NCBI RefSeq assembly: GCF_900108015.1
Contig: NZ_FNVP01000004.1
Location: forward strand, 62,001-126,000
From: Flavobacterium urumqiense
GTDB taxonomy: Bacteria; Bacteroidota; Bacteroidia; Flavobacteriales; Flavobacteriaceae
DNA: 64,000 nt
Reading direction: 5' to 3'
Part shown: positions 55,301-62,500 of the stretch, piece after piece
Position numbering within the stretch: the stretch's first letter is position 1
Layout of the letters: every line of letters starts with the position of its first letter
Position numbers and translations under genes: made by a program
The notes under the pieces: model-generated
What the model was told of the DNA's origin: nothing
Databases searched by the model: none
What the model saw: the letters and a program-made list of their open reading frames with translations, nothing else

Positions 55301-56671
55301 TTGACCAAAAATAGCCGAATTCATCATTTTGGAAGCACTTTTATACGTGATTTGGTCAATTTCCAGCTGACGCTCTTCTTTGGACAAATTTCCGAGATTT
55401 GCCGATTTACTAGCAATTTGAAACGCAATAAATTCAACAATAATTACGGCTCCGTCTATAATAATTCCAAAATCAATTGCACCCAAGCTCATCAAATTAG
55501 CATCTATCCCAAAAATATTCATCAATGAAATTGCAAAAAGTAAACACAATGGAATTACAGAAGCCACAACCAAACCGGAACGCCAGTTTCCTAACAATAA
55601 AACCACTACAAAAATCACAATTAGACATCCTAAAATAAGATTTTCGGCAACCGTAAAAGTAGTTTTCCCTACTAACTCGCCTCTTTCCAAGAAACCGTTA
55701 ATATAAACACCTTGTGGCAAATGTTTTTGAATTTCTGCAACACGGTCTTTTACATCTGAAATAACTTGTTTTGAGTTACCTCCTTTTAGCATCATGACTT
55801 GCCCCAAAACTTTTTCACCTTCTCCATTTCCCGTGATTGCTCCAAAACGATTGGCATTTCCGTAACGAACTTGTGCTAGATTTTTGACATAAATAGGTAA
55901 ACCATTTACATTCTTAACGACGATATTTTCAATATCCTGAATGGATTTTACCTTACCTTCAGCGCGAATAAAATAGCTTTGATTTATTTTTTCGATATAA
56001 GCACCACCAGCGATACTGTTATTTTTTTCTAATGCAGTAAAAATATCACCTGTAGTAATATTCATTGCTTTTAAGCTGGAAGGCAATATGGCAATTTCGT
56101 ATTGTTTTAGATAACCACCCCAGGTATTTATCTCTACAACGCCTTTAATTCCTGACAATTGTCGTTTCACCACCCAATCCTGAAGTGTTCTTAAATCAGT
56201 AACAGAGTATCGATTTTTGAATTCAGGTTTTACTTCCAATGTATATTGATAGATTTCTCCCAATCCTGTCGTAATTGGTCCCATTTCCGGTATTCCAAAA
56301 CCTTCTGGGATCTTTTCAGTTGCCGCTTTTATTTTCTCTGCGATTAATTGTCTGGGAAGATAAGTCCCTAAATCGTCTTCAAAAACTATGGTGACAACTG
56401 ACAATCCAAATTTTGAAATAGACCTAATTTCTTTAACTCCAGGTAAATTAGCCATTTCAATTTCAACTGGATACGTAATGAATTGTTCAATGTCTTGTGT
56501 AGAAAGGTTACGAGAAGTAGTAATTACCTGAACTTGATTATTGGTAACATCGGGAACGGCACCTATGGAAATTTGGAAAACAGAAAATAATCCGAATAAA
56601 AAAACTCCTATAGTAAAGAGTAAAATAATAAGTTTATTTTTTAAACTAAAAGCAATGATTTTCTCCAACAT
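52328..56671 (-). CDS. CusA/CzcA-family heavy-metal RND pump fused to a TolC-like domain
   Basis: A 1447-residue protein. The pump part (1 to about 1035) has twelve predicted helices and the proton-relay segment AIDFGIIIDGAVIIVEF in helix 4. At about 1050-1067 lies a second signal-like stretch (STYMMLFLLASSMAFAQ). The last 375 or so residues form an outer-membrane-factor (TolC/CusC) domain with long helices. Heavy-metal pumps of this length with an OMF tail are common in Bacteroidota. The metal (Cu, Zn, Co, Ni) is not shown by the sequence. The promoter and operator lie directly upstream. Confidence 0.92.
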   Translation of the reverse strand: MLEKIIAFSLKNKLIILLFTIGVFLFGLFSVFQISIGAVPDVTNNQVQVITTSRNLSTQDIEQFITYPVEIEMANLPGVKEIRSISKFGLSVVTIVFEDDLGTYLPRQLIAEKIKAATEKIPEGFGIPEMGPITTGLGEIYQYTLEVKPEFKNRYSVTDLRTLQDWVVKRQLSGIKGVVEINTWGGYLKQYEIAILPSSLKAMNITTGDIFTALEKNNSIAGGAYIEKINQSYFIRAEGKVKSIQDIENIVVKNVNGLPIYVKNLAQVRYGNANRFGAITGNGEGEKVLGQVMMLKGGNSKQVISDVKDRVAEIQKHLPQGVYINGFLERGELVGKTTFTVAENLILGCLIVIFVVVLLLGNWRSGLVVASVIPLCLLFAISLMNIFGIDANLMSLGAIDFGIIIDGAVIIVEFIAFQIASKSANLGNLSKEERQLEIDQITYKSASKMMNSAIFGQLIILIVFIPILSLSGIEGKMFKPMAMTFSFALVGAMIFCFTYVPVVSSLFLKPIIENPNSFSNRLIQKLNSFYVPIITWALANTKKVMYGAIGLLFLAIALFTTMGGEFVPTLDEGDFVIQPVLKIGTSLTKTIATTTKIEKIILKNFPEVQQVVSRIGAAEVPTDPMSMEESDVIVKLKPKSEWVSASSKDELADKIKNAIEKQIPNMDIEFTQPIEMRFNELISGTRSDVAIKIFGEDLNVLAQKAHEIKVAIKNVEGASDIIVEKTEGLPQMAVVYDRSKIARYGLNIADLNETIALGFAGKIVGNVFEGEKRFDMVIRLDKTKRTDIEDLRNLYVATGNGEQIPLSELASIEYTEGPAKISRDNTNRRIVVGINVRNRDLQSVVADIQKIVDTKIKLPVGYSVKYGGQFENLQSAKARLMIAVPIALLLIFILLYFAFGTIKEALMVYTAIPLSAVGGILFLWIRDLPFSISAGVGFIALFGIAVLNGIVLVEHFKELKHNGEIKDMDELILKGTTDRLRPVLLTASAAALGFLPMAISSSAGAEVQRPLATVVIGGLFTATILTMVVLPILYKVFDGKEFKKPKFKYKKSTYMMLFLLASSMAFAQNSNTNEPELESLITKAIENNKGLKSAQLQVTKMKENIKTAYTFDKINIYYSYDQNNLALNNEPLKVFGVQQRFAFPTVYGAQKKLYSAEYDKEKANFDIQKNKLAFGVSNLYYHIVYLQNQAVLYHYLDSLYQNFSKASDRRFELGETNYLEKITAQSKFRKIRTTLIQIENDKKAQYELLQFLVQTEEKIEIKNKIITPINNLTNGISKSYYTAYLESVTKNYKNQINLQKQHWLPDINVDYFQGKNNGLSQSLRGFQIGLAVPILFSGNVSKTKVAQLELQSWEQQKQNEELKIDQYTAQKNNELAKYQEAINYYNQYGKKLSDEIIKVGNNSYKQGEIDFFQYIQSLENAITIQVDYLDTILQFNKTQLELEYLNF

Positions 56672-56691
56672 TTTGATCTTATTTTATAATA

Positions 56692-56699
56692 CAAAGATA
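56692..56699 (-). promoter_or_regulatory. -7 element of the metal-efflux operon
   Basis: TATCTTTG on the minus strand (TAnnTTTG), 21 bp before the pump ATG. No TTG lies at the -33 position; the TTAAG repeats (56722-56759) take its place, as in activator-dependent promoters. Confidence 0.7.
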
Positions 56700-56721
56700 A
56701 GATTTTAGTAGTAATAGTCAT

Positions 56722-56759
56722 CTTAAGAACTGCTTAAGGTCTCCTTAATGAAACCTTAA
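56722..56759 (-). promoter_or_regulatory. Probable response-regulator operator: four TTAAG direct repeats, 11-bp period
   Basis: On the minus strand TTAAG occurs at 56759, 56748, 56737 and 56726 (first base), each exactly 11 bp from the next. Direct repeats at a helical-turn spacing are the hallmark of OmpR/PhoB-type sites. The block starts 23 bp above the -7 box of the pump gene and its two distal repeats lie in the last codons and stop of the sensor-kinase gene. The adjacent response regulator is the obvious candidate. Confidence 0.75.
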
Positions 56760-58124
56760 TATCACTTTAGTTCCAATATGCTCTGCACTGGAAATAGCAA
56801 TGTCAATATTGAGTAAAGTACCTAATCTTCTGACAATTGATAAACCTAAGCCTGTTCCTTTAATTTCAGGATGTTCATTAGATTTAGAACGATAGAATTG
56901 ATTGAATATTTTAGATAGATCTTCGGCAGCTATACCCATTCCAGAATCGATAATGTGACATTCCAGTTTATTGTCCGTATCCGTTATGATTATAGTCAAA
57001 GTTGCTTTTTCATTGGAATACTTCAACGCATTTGCGACTAAATTATTAATTATAATTGATAATAAATAACTATCACTATTCACATAATACTCTTTTGAAA
57101 ATTCAGTACAAACATGTATGTTTTTAGATTGAATTGCATTGGAATAACGAGAAATTGAGTCCAGAATTAATGCATTCAAATGTACTTTCTCTATTTTCAA
57201 CGATTGATTTTGATTTTCGAATCTTGCAAGTAAAAGTAATTGGTCTACTAGATGATTCAAAAGATTGACTTCAGTGACACAAAAATTTATTTTCTCTTCA
57301 TATTCCTCATGATTTCGAGGCTTTCGTATTAAAACTTCCAACGTTCCTTTAATAACCGTCAAAGGGGTTCTTAATTCATGTGAGGCATCCGAAGTGAATT
57401 GTTTTTCTCTTTCAACCGCAGTTTCAATTCTATCCAATAAATTATTGATTGTTTGGGACAAAATATATAATTCATCGCGATTGATTGGCAACGGAATTCT
57501 GGATTTTAAATTATCCTTTGTAATAATATTAGAGGTTTGAATAATTGAGCTTATAGGTTTTATGCTTCTTCCGGCTATAAAACGGGCAATTAGAAAAAGA
57601 GCAATTAGGATTAGTGGGAAAGCAATAATCAGCACTTCAAATAAGTTGTTCAAGACCATCATGGCATCATCTAATGACATTGCCACGATGACATAACCTA
57701 TAATTTTGCTGTCTTTATATATTGGAACTTGAATTTGTCGAATGGTTGTATTGACCAACTTTGTATCGAATAATTCATTTTTAATAATTTCCGAATGAAA
57801 TTTTAAGGTACGGTTTTTTAGGTTTGGAGATTTTTCAACTGCATTTCCAATCCCGTCGACAAATTGAACAAAAACAGGATTTACATCTATGGTATTGTGT
57901 TCTCTCTCTTTCCATTCCTCCTCGTGAATTAAATGAAAACTATTCCCTTCGATTTCAATTTCTGATAAATGCTTTTGAGATTCGTTTCTTATGTCATAAT
58001 TTATATGTCCAAAAACACTAAGTTTTACAATGGAATAAATCACAAAAAAAACCACAAAAATCAATAAAGCTGTGGTGATAATATAATTAGAAGCGATTCT
58101 GTTTTTAAAAGAAAGTTGTTGCAT
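56745..58124 (-). CDS. Sensor histidine kinase, HAMP type
   Basis: A 459-residue kinase. Two membrane helices (about 12-32 and 158-180) flank a 125-residue periplasmic sensor; a HAMP region follows. The phospho-acceptor is His249 in DASHELRTPLTVIKG; ATP lid motifs are NNLVANALKYS (N box), IIDSGMGIA (G1) and GTGLGLSIV (G2). It is 7 bp downstream of the response regulator. Its operator-bearing 3' end runs into the pump promoter, so it probably senses the exported metal or envelope redox state (inference). Confidence 0.92.
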   Translation of the reverse strand: MQQLSFKNRIASNYIITTALLIFVVFFVIYSIVKLSVFGHINYDIRNESQKHLSEIEIEGNSFHLIHEEEWKEREHNTIDVNPVFVQFVDGIGNAVEKSPNLKNRTLKFHSEIIKNELFDTKLVNTTIRQIQVPIYKDSKIIGYVIVAMSLDDAMMVLNNLFEVLIIAFPLILIALFLIARFIAGRSIKPISSIIQTSNIITKDNLKSRIPLPINRDELYILSQTINNLLDRIETAVEREKQFTSDASHELRTPLTVIKGTLEVLIRKPRNHEEYEEKINFCVTEVNLLNHLVDQLLLLARFENQNQSLKIEKVHLNALILDSISRYSNAIQSKNIHVCTEFSKEYYVNSDSYLLSIIINNLVANALKYSNEKATLTIIITDTDNKLECHIIDSGMGIAAEDLSKIFNQFYRSKSNEHPEIKGTGLGLSIVRRLGTLLNIDIAISSAEHIGTKVILRFH

Positions 58125-58131
58125 TTTTTAT

Positions 58132-58797
58132 TTAGTCATTAGCGATATAGCCTACTCCGCGGACGGTTTTAATATAGTCTTCTTCTATTTTTAAATTCAA
58201 TTTTTTCCGAATGGCATTCATAAAAACATCTATTACCCCGGTGTCATAGTCAAAATGAATATCCCAAACATCCTCAATAATTTGAGTTCTGGTACAAACT
58301 TTACCTTTATTTTTTACCAAATAGCACAATAATTCGTATTCCCGATGAGTCAAGGGCACTTCAATACCATTTGCCCAAACACGATGTTGGGAAATATTAA
58401 TTTCAATCGTCCCAAGGTGTAAAATTTCTTGTTCTTTTTGATTTCTAAAATGAATTTTAATTCGTTCAGTCAATTCGTCAAAACTGAACGGTTTTTTTAT
58501 ATAGTCATTGGCACCAGCTTTCAGTCCTTCTATTGTTTCCTGAATGGTATCTTTTGCTGTTAGAAAAATAATTGGTGAATTGTTATCTTTCAATCGCACT
58601 GCTTTACAAAGTTCTAGTCCGGTCATTTTTGGAAGCATCCAATCTAATAATATAAGATCAAATTTTTCTTTTTGAATTAATTCAAATCCTTTCAAACCAT
58701 CCGTTGCGCAGGTAATTTTATAACCTTCCTCTTCCAATCCTTGTTTCAGGAATTGAACAATGCCAACTTCATCTTCTACAATTAATATATGCATCAT
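58132..58797 (-). CDS. OmpR-family response regulator
   Basis: A 221-residue regulator: receiver domain with phospho-acceptor Asp52 in LILLDWMLPKM, Thr in IIFLTAKD and Lys in YIKKPFSFDEL, then a winged-helix domain (THREYELLCYLV ... VDVFMNAIRKKLN and TVRGVGYI). It begins directly at the end of the DUF3570 gene. The 11-bp-spaced TTAAG repeats upstream of the pump are its likely target. Confidence 0.93.
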   Translation of the reverse strand: MMHILIVEDEVGIVQFLKQGLEEEGYKITCATDGLKGFELIQKEKFDLILLDWMLPKMTGLELCKAVRLKDNNSPIIFLTAKDTIQETIEGLKAGANDYIKKPFSFDELTERIKIHFRNQKEQEILHLGTIEINISQHRVWANGIEVPLTHREYELLCYLVKNKGKVCTRTQIIEDVWDIHFDYDTGVIDVFMNAIRKKLNLKIEEDYIKTVRGVGYIAND

Positions 58798-60243
58798 TTA
58801 TTGCGTTATAAATTTAATTCCTAAAGATACAATATTGGCGGTCATACCATCATTTCTAGCGTAATGATTATACCTGAAATCTATGTTTTTTAATCCAAAT
58901 TTCCAAATTTTAGAACCTAATAAAATATCTAAATAGCTTACACCAAAGCCATATTGACGGGCATTAAATGCTGATAAGTCATAATCTGAAGTGTAATATT
59001 TTTCAGTAGAGACATGTTTTTCAAAAGGGGCAAAATAATCGGAAGCTGTTTGTACATAATACCTAAACATTGGGTAAACTGTGAACTTTTGACCTAATTT
59101 TATCGGTAATTCAATAGAAGCGGTATGCGCTTGAATACCCCAATTATCTTCATAATATCTATAATACGTCTTGGCAACTACATATTCATTTATATAAAAA
59201 TTAATTCTTGTACCGATCGGAACTTTAAATCTAGTATTTGGTAATCGTTCAATATCATCAGCAAGTCTATAAACTCCTTTATTTTCTGTCGTTTCGTAAA
59301 CAGGAATATACTGCGCTTGTCCAATATAATAATTTGATTTATCTGCAAAATAAACTCTTTGGTATGGCGTAGCCAGTAATCCCTCTTGTTTTAGAACATC
59401 CACAAATACTGACATTTGAATCCTTTTTGAAAGTATTTGTGAGAAGGATAAGGAAGCCGAATATGAATTCCTGTTTTTGGTATTATAAGTTGTAAAAGCA
59501 GTAGGCAAATAACCGTTTGATACATTCCCATTTTGATCTAAAACAGTTACTCCGGAAAAATAACCTTGATTTTGGAAATTACTGCCGTATAATGAATATT
59601 CATGCAATTCTGTTGGATAAATTGGTCTCCATTGATCTAAGTAAGCATTTACTTTTAAACCAATCTCTGTATTTTTTTGATTGAATAATTTTGTTAATCC
59701 TCCTCCAAAGCCTGCTGAAGTATAATCATATTCATTCGAAAACGAAACATCTCCATTCCATATTGTATTTCTATCATCTGAACTGTGACTGTAATTAGCC
59801 ACAACGGAGGCTAATTGATCATTTCCGGAAGCTCCTGATGAAGCTTGCCAAGGCGTTCCGTAAGGATTTGTAGCTGCAGTAGCTTTATTATTCCATTGTT
59901 TGTCATCTTTCCCACCCCCTCCAGAGGCGCCTGTTGCATTAAACGGGTTGATATTACTTGACGATGCCGAAGTGTAAGCGGAAATTCCAACATCAAAAGT
60001 CAAAACATCATCTTCGTTTAATGGAACGGCTACAACAATATTTGAGGCAATATCAGTTAGTTTTTCAGAACCTATTCCACCTGCAACAGGAGAATGCACT
60101 CCGTCTTGTTTATAATAACTGAATAAAAAATCAATTTCTGTATTTTCTAAAACTCGCTTTTTAAAAGTTGTTGTAGTATCTTGAGTTTGAGCAATTGCCA
60201 CCACGTTTATCAACAAAACAATTACGTATACTATTTTTCTCAT
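58798..60243 (-). CDS. DUF3570 outer-membrane beta-barrel protein
   Basis: A 481-residue protein with a signal peptide (IVYVIVLLINVVAIAQ) and many alternating beta strands ending in an aromatic/charged strand (NIVSLGIKFITQ), as in outer-membrane barrels. A low-complexity Gly/Asp/Asn segment (FNATGASGGGGKDDKQ) near residue 100 may be a surface loop. DUF3570 is usually found with DUF4266, ApbE and thioredoxin genes, as here, and is uncharacterised. It has two TGAS/SGAS segments that loosely recall flavinylation sites but lack the leading Asp. Confidence 0.88.
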   Translation of the reverse strand: MRKIVYVIVLLINVVAIAQTQDTTTTFKKRVLENTEIDFLFSYYKQDGVHSPVAGGIGSEKLTDIASNIVVAVPLNEDDVLTFDVGISAYTSASSSNINPFNATGASGGGGKDDKQWNNKATAATNPYGTPWQASSGASGNDQLASVVANYSHSSDDRNTIWNGDVSFSNEYDYTSAGFGGGLTKLFNQKNTEIGLKVNAYLDQWRPIYPTELHEYSLYGSNFQNQGYFSGVTVLDQNGNVSNGYLPTAFTTYNTKNRNSYSASLSFSQILSKRIQMSVFVDVLKQEGLLATPYQRVYFADKSNYYIGQAQYIPVYETTENKGVYRLADDIERLPNTRFKVPIGTRINFYINEYVVAKTYYRYYEDNWGIQAHTASIELPIKLGQKFTVYPMFRYYVQTASDYFAPFEKHVSTEKYYTSDYDLSAFNARQYGFGVSYLDILLGSKIWKFGLKNIDFRYNHYARNDGMTANIVSLGIKFITQ

Positions 60244-60249
60244 AACTTA

Positions 60250-60459
60250 TTAATTACAGCCACATCCACCTCCAGTTTTTCCTCCATTTGCACCTGCCGC
60301 AGCTTCTCGATAGACTTGAAATGTAGTTTCATATCGTTCTGCAGTTTTTGCACTTAATTTCATATCTGGATCATTAATGTATTGCTTATCGTATTCTTTA
60401 ACGGCAACACAAGATTGCATCACAAGGATTAAAACAAGAAAAAGCATTATTTTATTCAT
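60250..60459 (-). CDS. DUF4266 small lipoprotein with Cys-rich tail
   Basis: A 69-residue protein. Lipoprotein signal (FLVLILVMQSC, acylated Cys16) and a conserved family C-terminus GGKTGGGCGCN, where the CGC pair could bind metal or be oxidised or modified. The start overlaps the ApbE stop by 8 bp, and it is 6 bp from DUF3570. Families of this kind always sit beside DUF3570; they are probably partners at the outer membrane. Confidence 0.85.
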   Translation of the reverse strand: MNKIMLFLVLILVMQSCVAVKEYDKQYINDPDMKLSAKTAERYETTFQVYREAAAGANGGKTGGGCGCN

Positions 60460-61447
60460 TTTTATATTTTTTTAAATCAATATTTTTTGACGAAAATATT
60501 TTTCCGCTATCATTCACATAAATACAACCTACACCAGGTAATTGATTGACTAAATCTAACCCAACATCAACACCCATTACAAAAATACCTGTTGCTAAAG
60601 CATCTGCTAATTCTGTAGTTTTTGCAAATACAGATACACTGATAACTCCTGTTGCCGGATAACCTGTTCTCGTATCAATTATGTGTGAATATCTTATCCC
60701 ATTAAAAGTTACATATTTCTCATAACTCCCCGAAGTTTCAACCGCACTATCATCTAAAGGAAATGTAGCAAAAATTTTATTTTTATTTAATGGATTTTTA
60801 ATTCCAACTTTCCATTTTTCGCCATTGGTTTGTTTTCCCCAAGTATTAATGTCTCCTGAAATATTTACTATTCCTGCCACAACACCTTTGGAAGTAAGCA
60901 AAAATTTAATTTTATCTGCAATGAATCCTTGTCCAATTCCACCTAAGCCCAATTTCATGCCTTCGAATTTCAAAAATATAGTACTATTCTTGTGGTCTAA
61001 GATTATCTTTTTGTATCCCACTTTTGATACCGAATTCTTTATCTCTTCTGGCGTTGGCATTTTAGTCATACTTCCGTCAAATTTCCAAATCTTATCCATA
61101 GAAGCATAGCTGATATCAAAAGCACCAGAAGTAAGTTCCGATATTTTTATCGAGCGTGACACTAAATCGAAAACTTCCTGTGGAACTTTAACGGGTTTCA
61201 TTCCTGCATATTTATTTACCTGTGAAATTGGAGTTGTTGGAATCCAATCTGAAATTAGGTTTTCAATACGAGATACTTCGGCTACAGCCATATCGATATA
61301 ATAGTCGGCTTCTGGAATATCTTTTGCCACAACGGTCATCTCAAAAGGGCTACCTAACATAGATAAAGTCCTTTTTTGTGTGACCTGAGCAGATGCTAAA
61401 GTGGCTGTAAAGAGAAAAGAAATGGCGATAAAAATATTTAATCTCAT
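60452..61447 (-). CDS. apbE: FAD:protein FMN transferase
   Basis: A 331-residue ApbE-like protein with a signal peptide. Conserved parts: LGGIGQGFIADKIKFLL (FAD/Mg region), INISGDINTWG and SHIIDTRTGYPATG with the Mg-binding Asp, then ADALATGIFVMG. ApbE attaches FMN to Ser or Thr of exported proteins. No clear acceptor with the usual DxxSGAT site is visible in the window, so the target is open. It follows the thioredoxin gene by 5 bp. Confidence 0.92.
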   Translation of the reverse strand: MRLNIFIAISFLFTATLASAQVTQKRTLSMLGSPFEMTVVAKDIPEADYYIDMAVAEVSRIENLISDWIPTTPISQVNKYAGMKPVKVPQEVFDLVSRSIKISELTSGAFDISYASMDKIWKFDGSMTKMPTPEEIKNSVSKVGYKKIILDHKNSTIFLKFEGMKLGLGGIGQGFIADKIKFLLTSKGVVAGIVNISGDINTWGKQTNGEKWKVGIKNPLNKNKIFATFPLDDSAVETSGSYEKYVTFNGIRYSHIIDTRTGYPATGVISVSVFAKTTELADALATGIFVMGVDVGLDLVNQLPGVGCIYVNDSGKIFSSKNIDLKKYKNE

Positions 61448-61452
61448 TGATT

Positions 61453-61887
61453 TTATTTTAAAAATGATTTAAGAATGTTAACATATTCTTGTGGAGAAAC
61501 ATTTTTATAACCCGTTTTGCCCAGTACTTTTCCATTTTTGTCTACAACAACAACTAATGGAAACATTCCATCCTTGTTATATTTTTCTGCCAAACTTTGG
61601 TTTAGTTCTTTTATTTCCGGAGTCAATTGATTTTGTTTTTTCTTTGGAAAATCAGCACGTTCTAATATTAAATTATTTTTTGCAAATTCCATAAAATAAG
61701 CCGATTTCCAAATATCTCTGTCTAACTTAATACATGGCCCGCACCAATCTGAACCTGAAAAAACAAGTAAAATATTTTTATTCTGATTAGTTGCTTCCGT
61801 TTTTGCAACCTCAAAATTAGTTTTCCATTCTTGCGAATAACCAATGGTTACTATAAAAAGTAACATAGATAACATTATTTTTTTCAT
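61453..61887 (-). CDS. Periplasmic thioredoxin-family protein
   Basis: A 144-residue protein with a signal peptide (LSMLLFIVTIGYSQ) and the thioredoxin fold. The active site is Cys49-Gly-Pro-Cys52 in SGSDWCGPCIKLD, and the cis-Pro lies in FPLVVVV. It resembles DsbD-gamma/Thioredoxin_7-like proteins that keep thiols of partners reduced; in this operon the CGC tail of DUF4266 is a possible substrate. It is the first intact gene after the broken Rieske gene. Confidence 0.9.
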   Translation of the reverse strand: MKKIMLSMLLFIVTIGYSQEWKTNFEVAKTEATNQNKNILLVFSGSDWCGPCIKLDRDIWKSAYFMEFAKNNLILERADFPKKKQNQLTPEIKELNQSLAEKYNKDGMFPLVVVVDKNGKVLGKTGYKNVSPQEYVNILKSFLK

Positions 61888-61944
61888 TTTTATAATCGTT
61901 TATTATGAATATATTTTAAGAGAATTTCCTGTCAAAGAAGTATT

Positions 61945-62339
61945 CTATTGTTTTAAATTAGTGTTTGCCGGGCCTTGTGTAACCGCTCCCGTACTGCCGA
62001 ATTGTGCATTATGATTTGGACAAATAAAATTATTTCCTAAAGCGTTGTAATTTACAGTATCCCTTCATGTGTACAGGATGAAGATACAGCAATAAAAGTT
62101 CCTGAATTAGTTCTTGTTACTACAATACCTTTTGTGACTAAAAAACTCCCATTTATTGCTAATGAACCCGTACTTACATCAAGTGCAAAATCTACTCCAG
62201 TTGGAGGCGGAGTTGTTGTTGCTGATAAGGAATTGTCACTAGAACAACTTAAAGCTAATCCTGCCATGCGAGCAGGCAGTAATGCGGCCGCGACTCCAAA
62301 CCCTGCTATTGAAAAAAATTCTTTTCTATTCCTATTAAT
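61945..62339 (-). pseudogene. Rieske 2Fe-2S protein, frameshifted
   Basis: On the minus strand one frame reads NRKEFFSIAGFGVAAALLPA (a Tat-like signal), continues to AVSSSCTHEG, the first Rieske ligand box, and stops after two more codons. The next frame continues DTVNYNALGNNFICPNHNAQ then FGSTGAVTQGPANTNLKQ to TAG, giving the second Cys-x-x-His box. A base is therefore missing near 62061-62066. No ATG, GTG or TTG start precedes the signal; the nearest in-frame candidate is ATT at 62339. Either a recent pseudogene or a sequencing error plus an unusual start. Confidence 0.78.
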
Positions 62340-62414
62340 TATTTTTTTATTAATACTATTCTTCTCTGCAAATTAACTCTAAATATAAACGAAAATTGTT
62401 AAAACTAAACGTTC

Positions 62415-62430
62415 TTAAGCCAAAATTAAG
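62415..62430 (+). promoter_or_regulatory. Possible second response-regulator site (two TTAAG, 11-bp period)
   Basis: TTAAG at 62415 and 62426 are exactly 11 bp apart and lie between the Rieske gene and the divergent sulfatase gene. They point away from the Rieske operon, opposite to the arrangement at the pump promoter, and there are only two, so this is tentative. Confidence 0.35.
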
Positions 62431-62475
62431 AATGGAATACATCTAATCCTTAATGCTTTTATTGTTTCAAATTAC

Positions 62476-62483
62476 TATTTTTG
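62476..62483 (+). promoter_or_regulatory. -7 element of the LTA-synthase-like gene
   Basis: TATTTTTG matches TAnnTTTG and lies 17 bp before the ATG at 62501. The nearest upstream TTG (62462-62464) is too close for a standard -33. Confidence 0.5.
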
Positions 62484-62500
62484 TAAAAAAACAACTCCTA

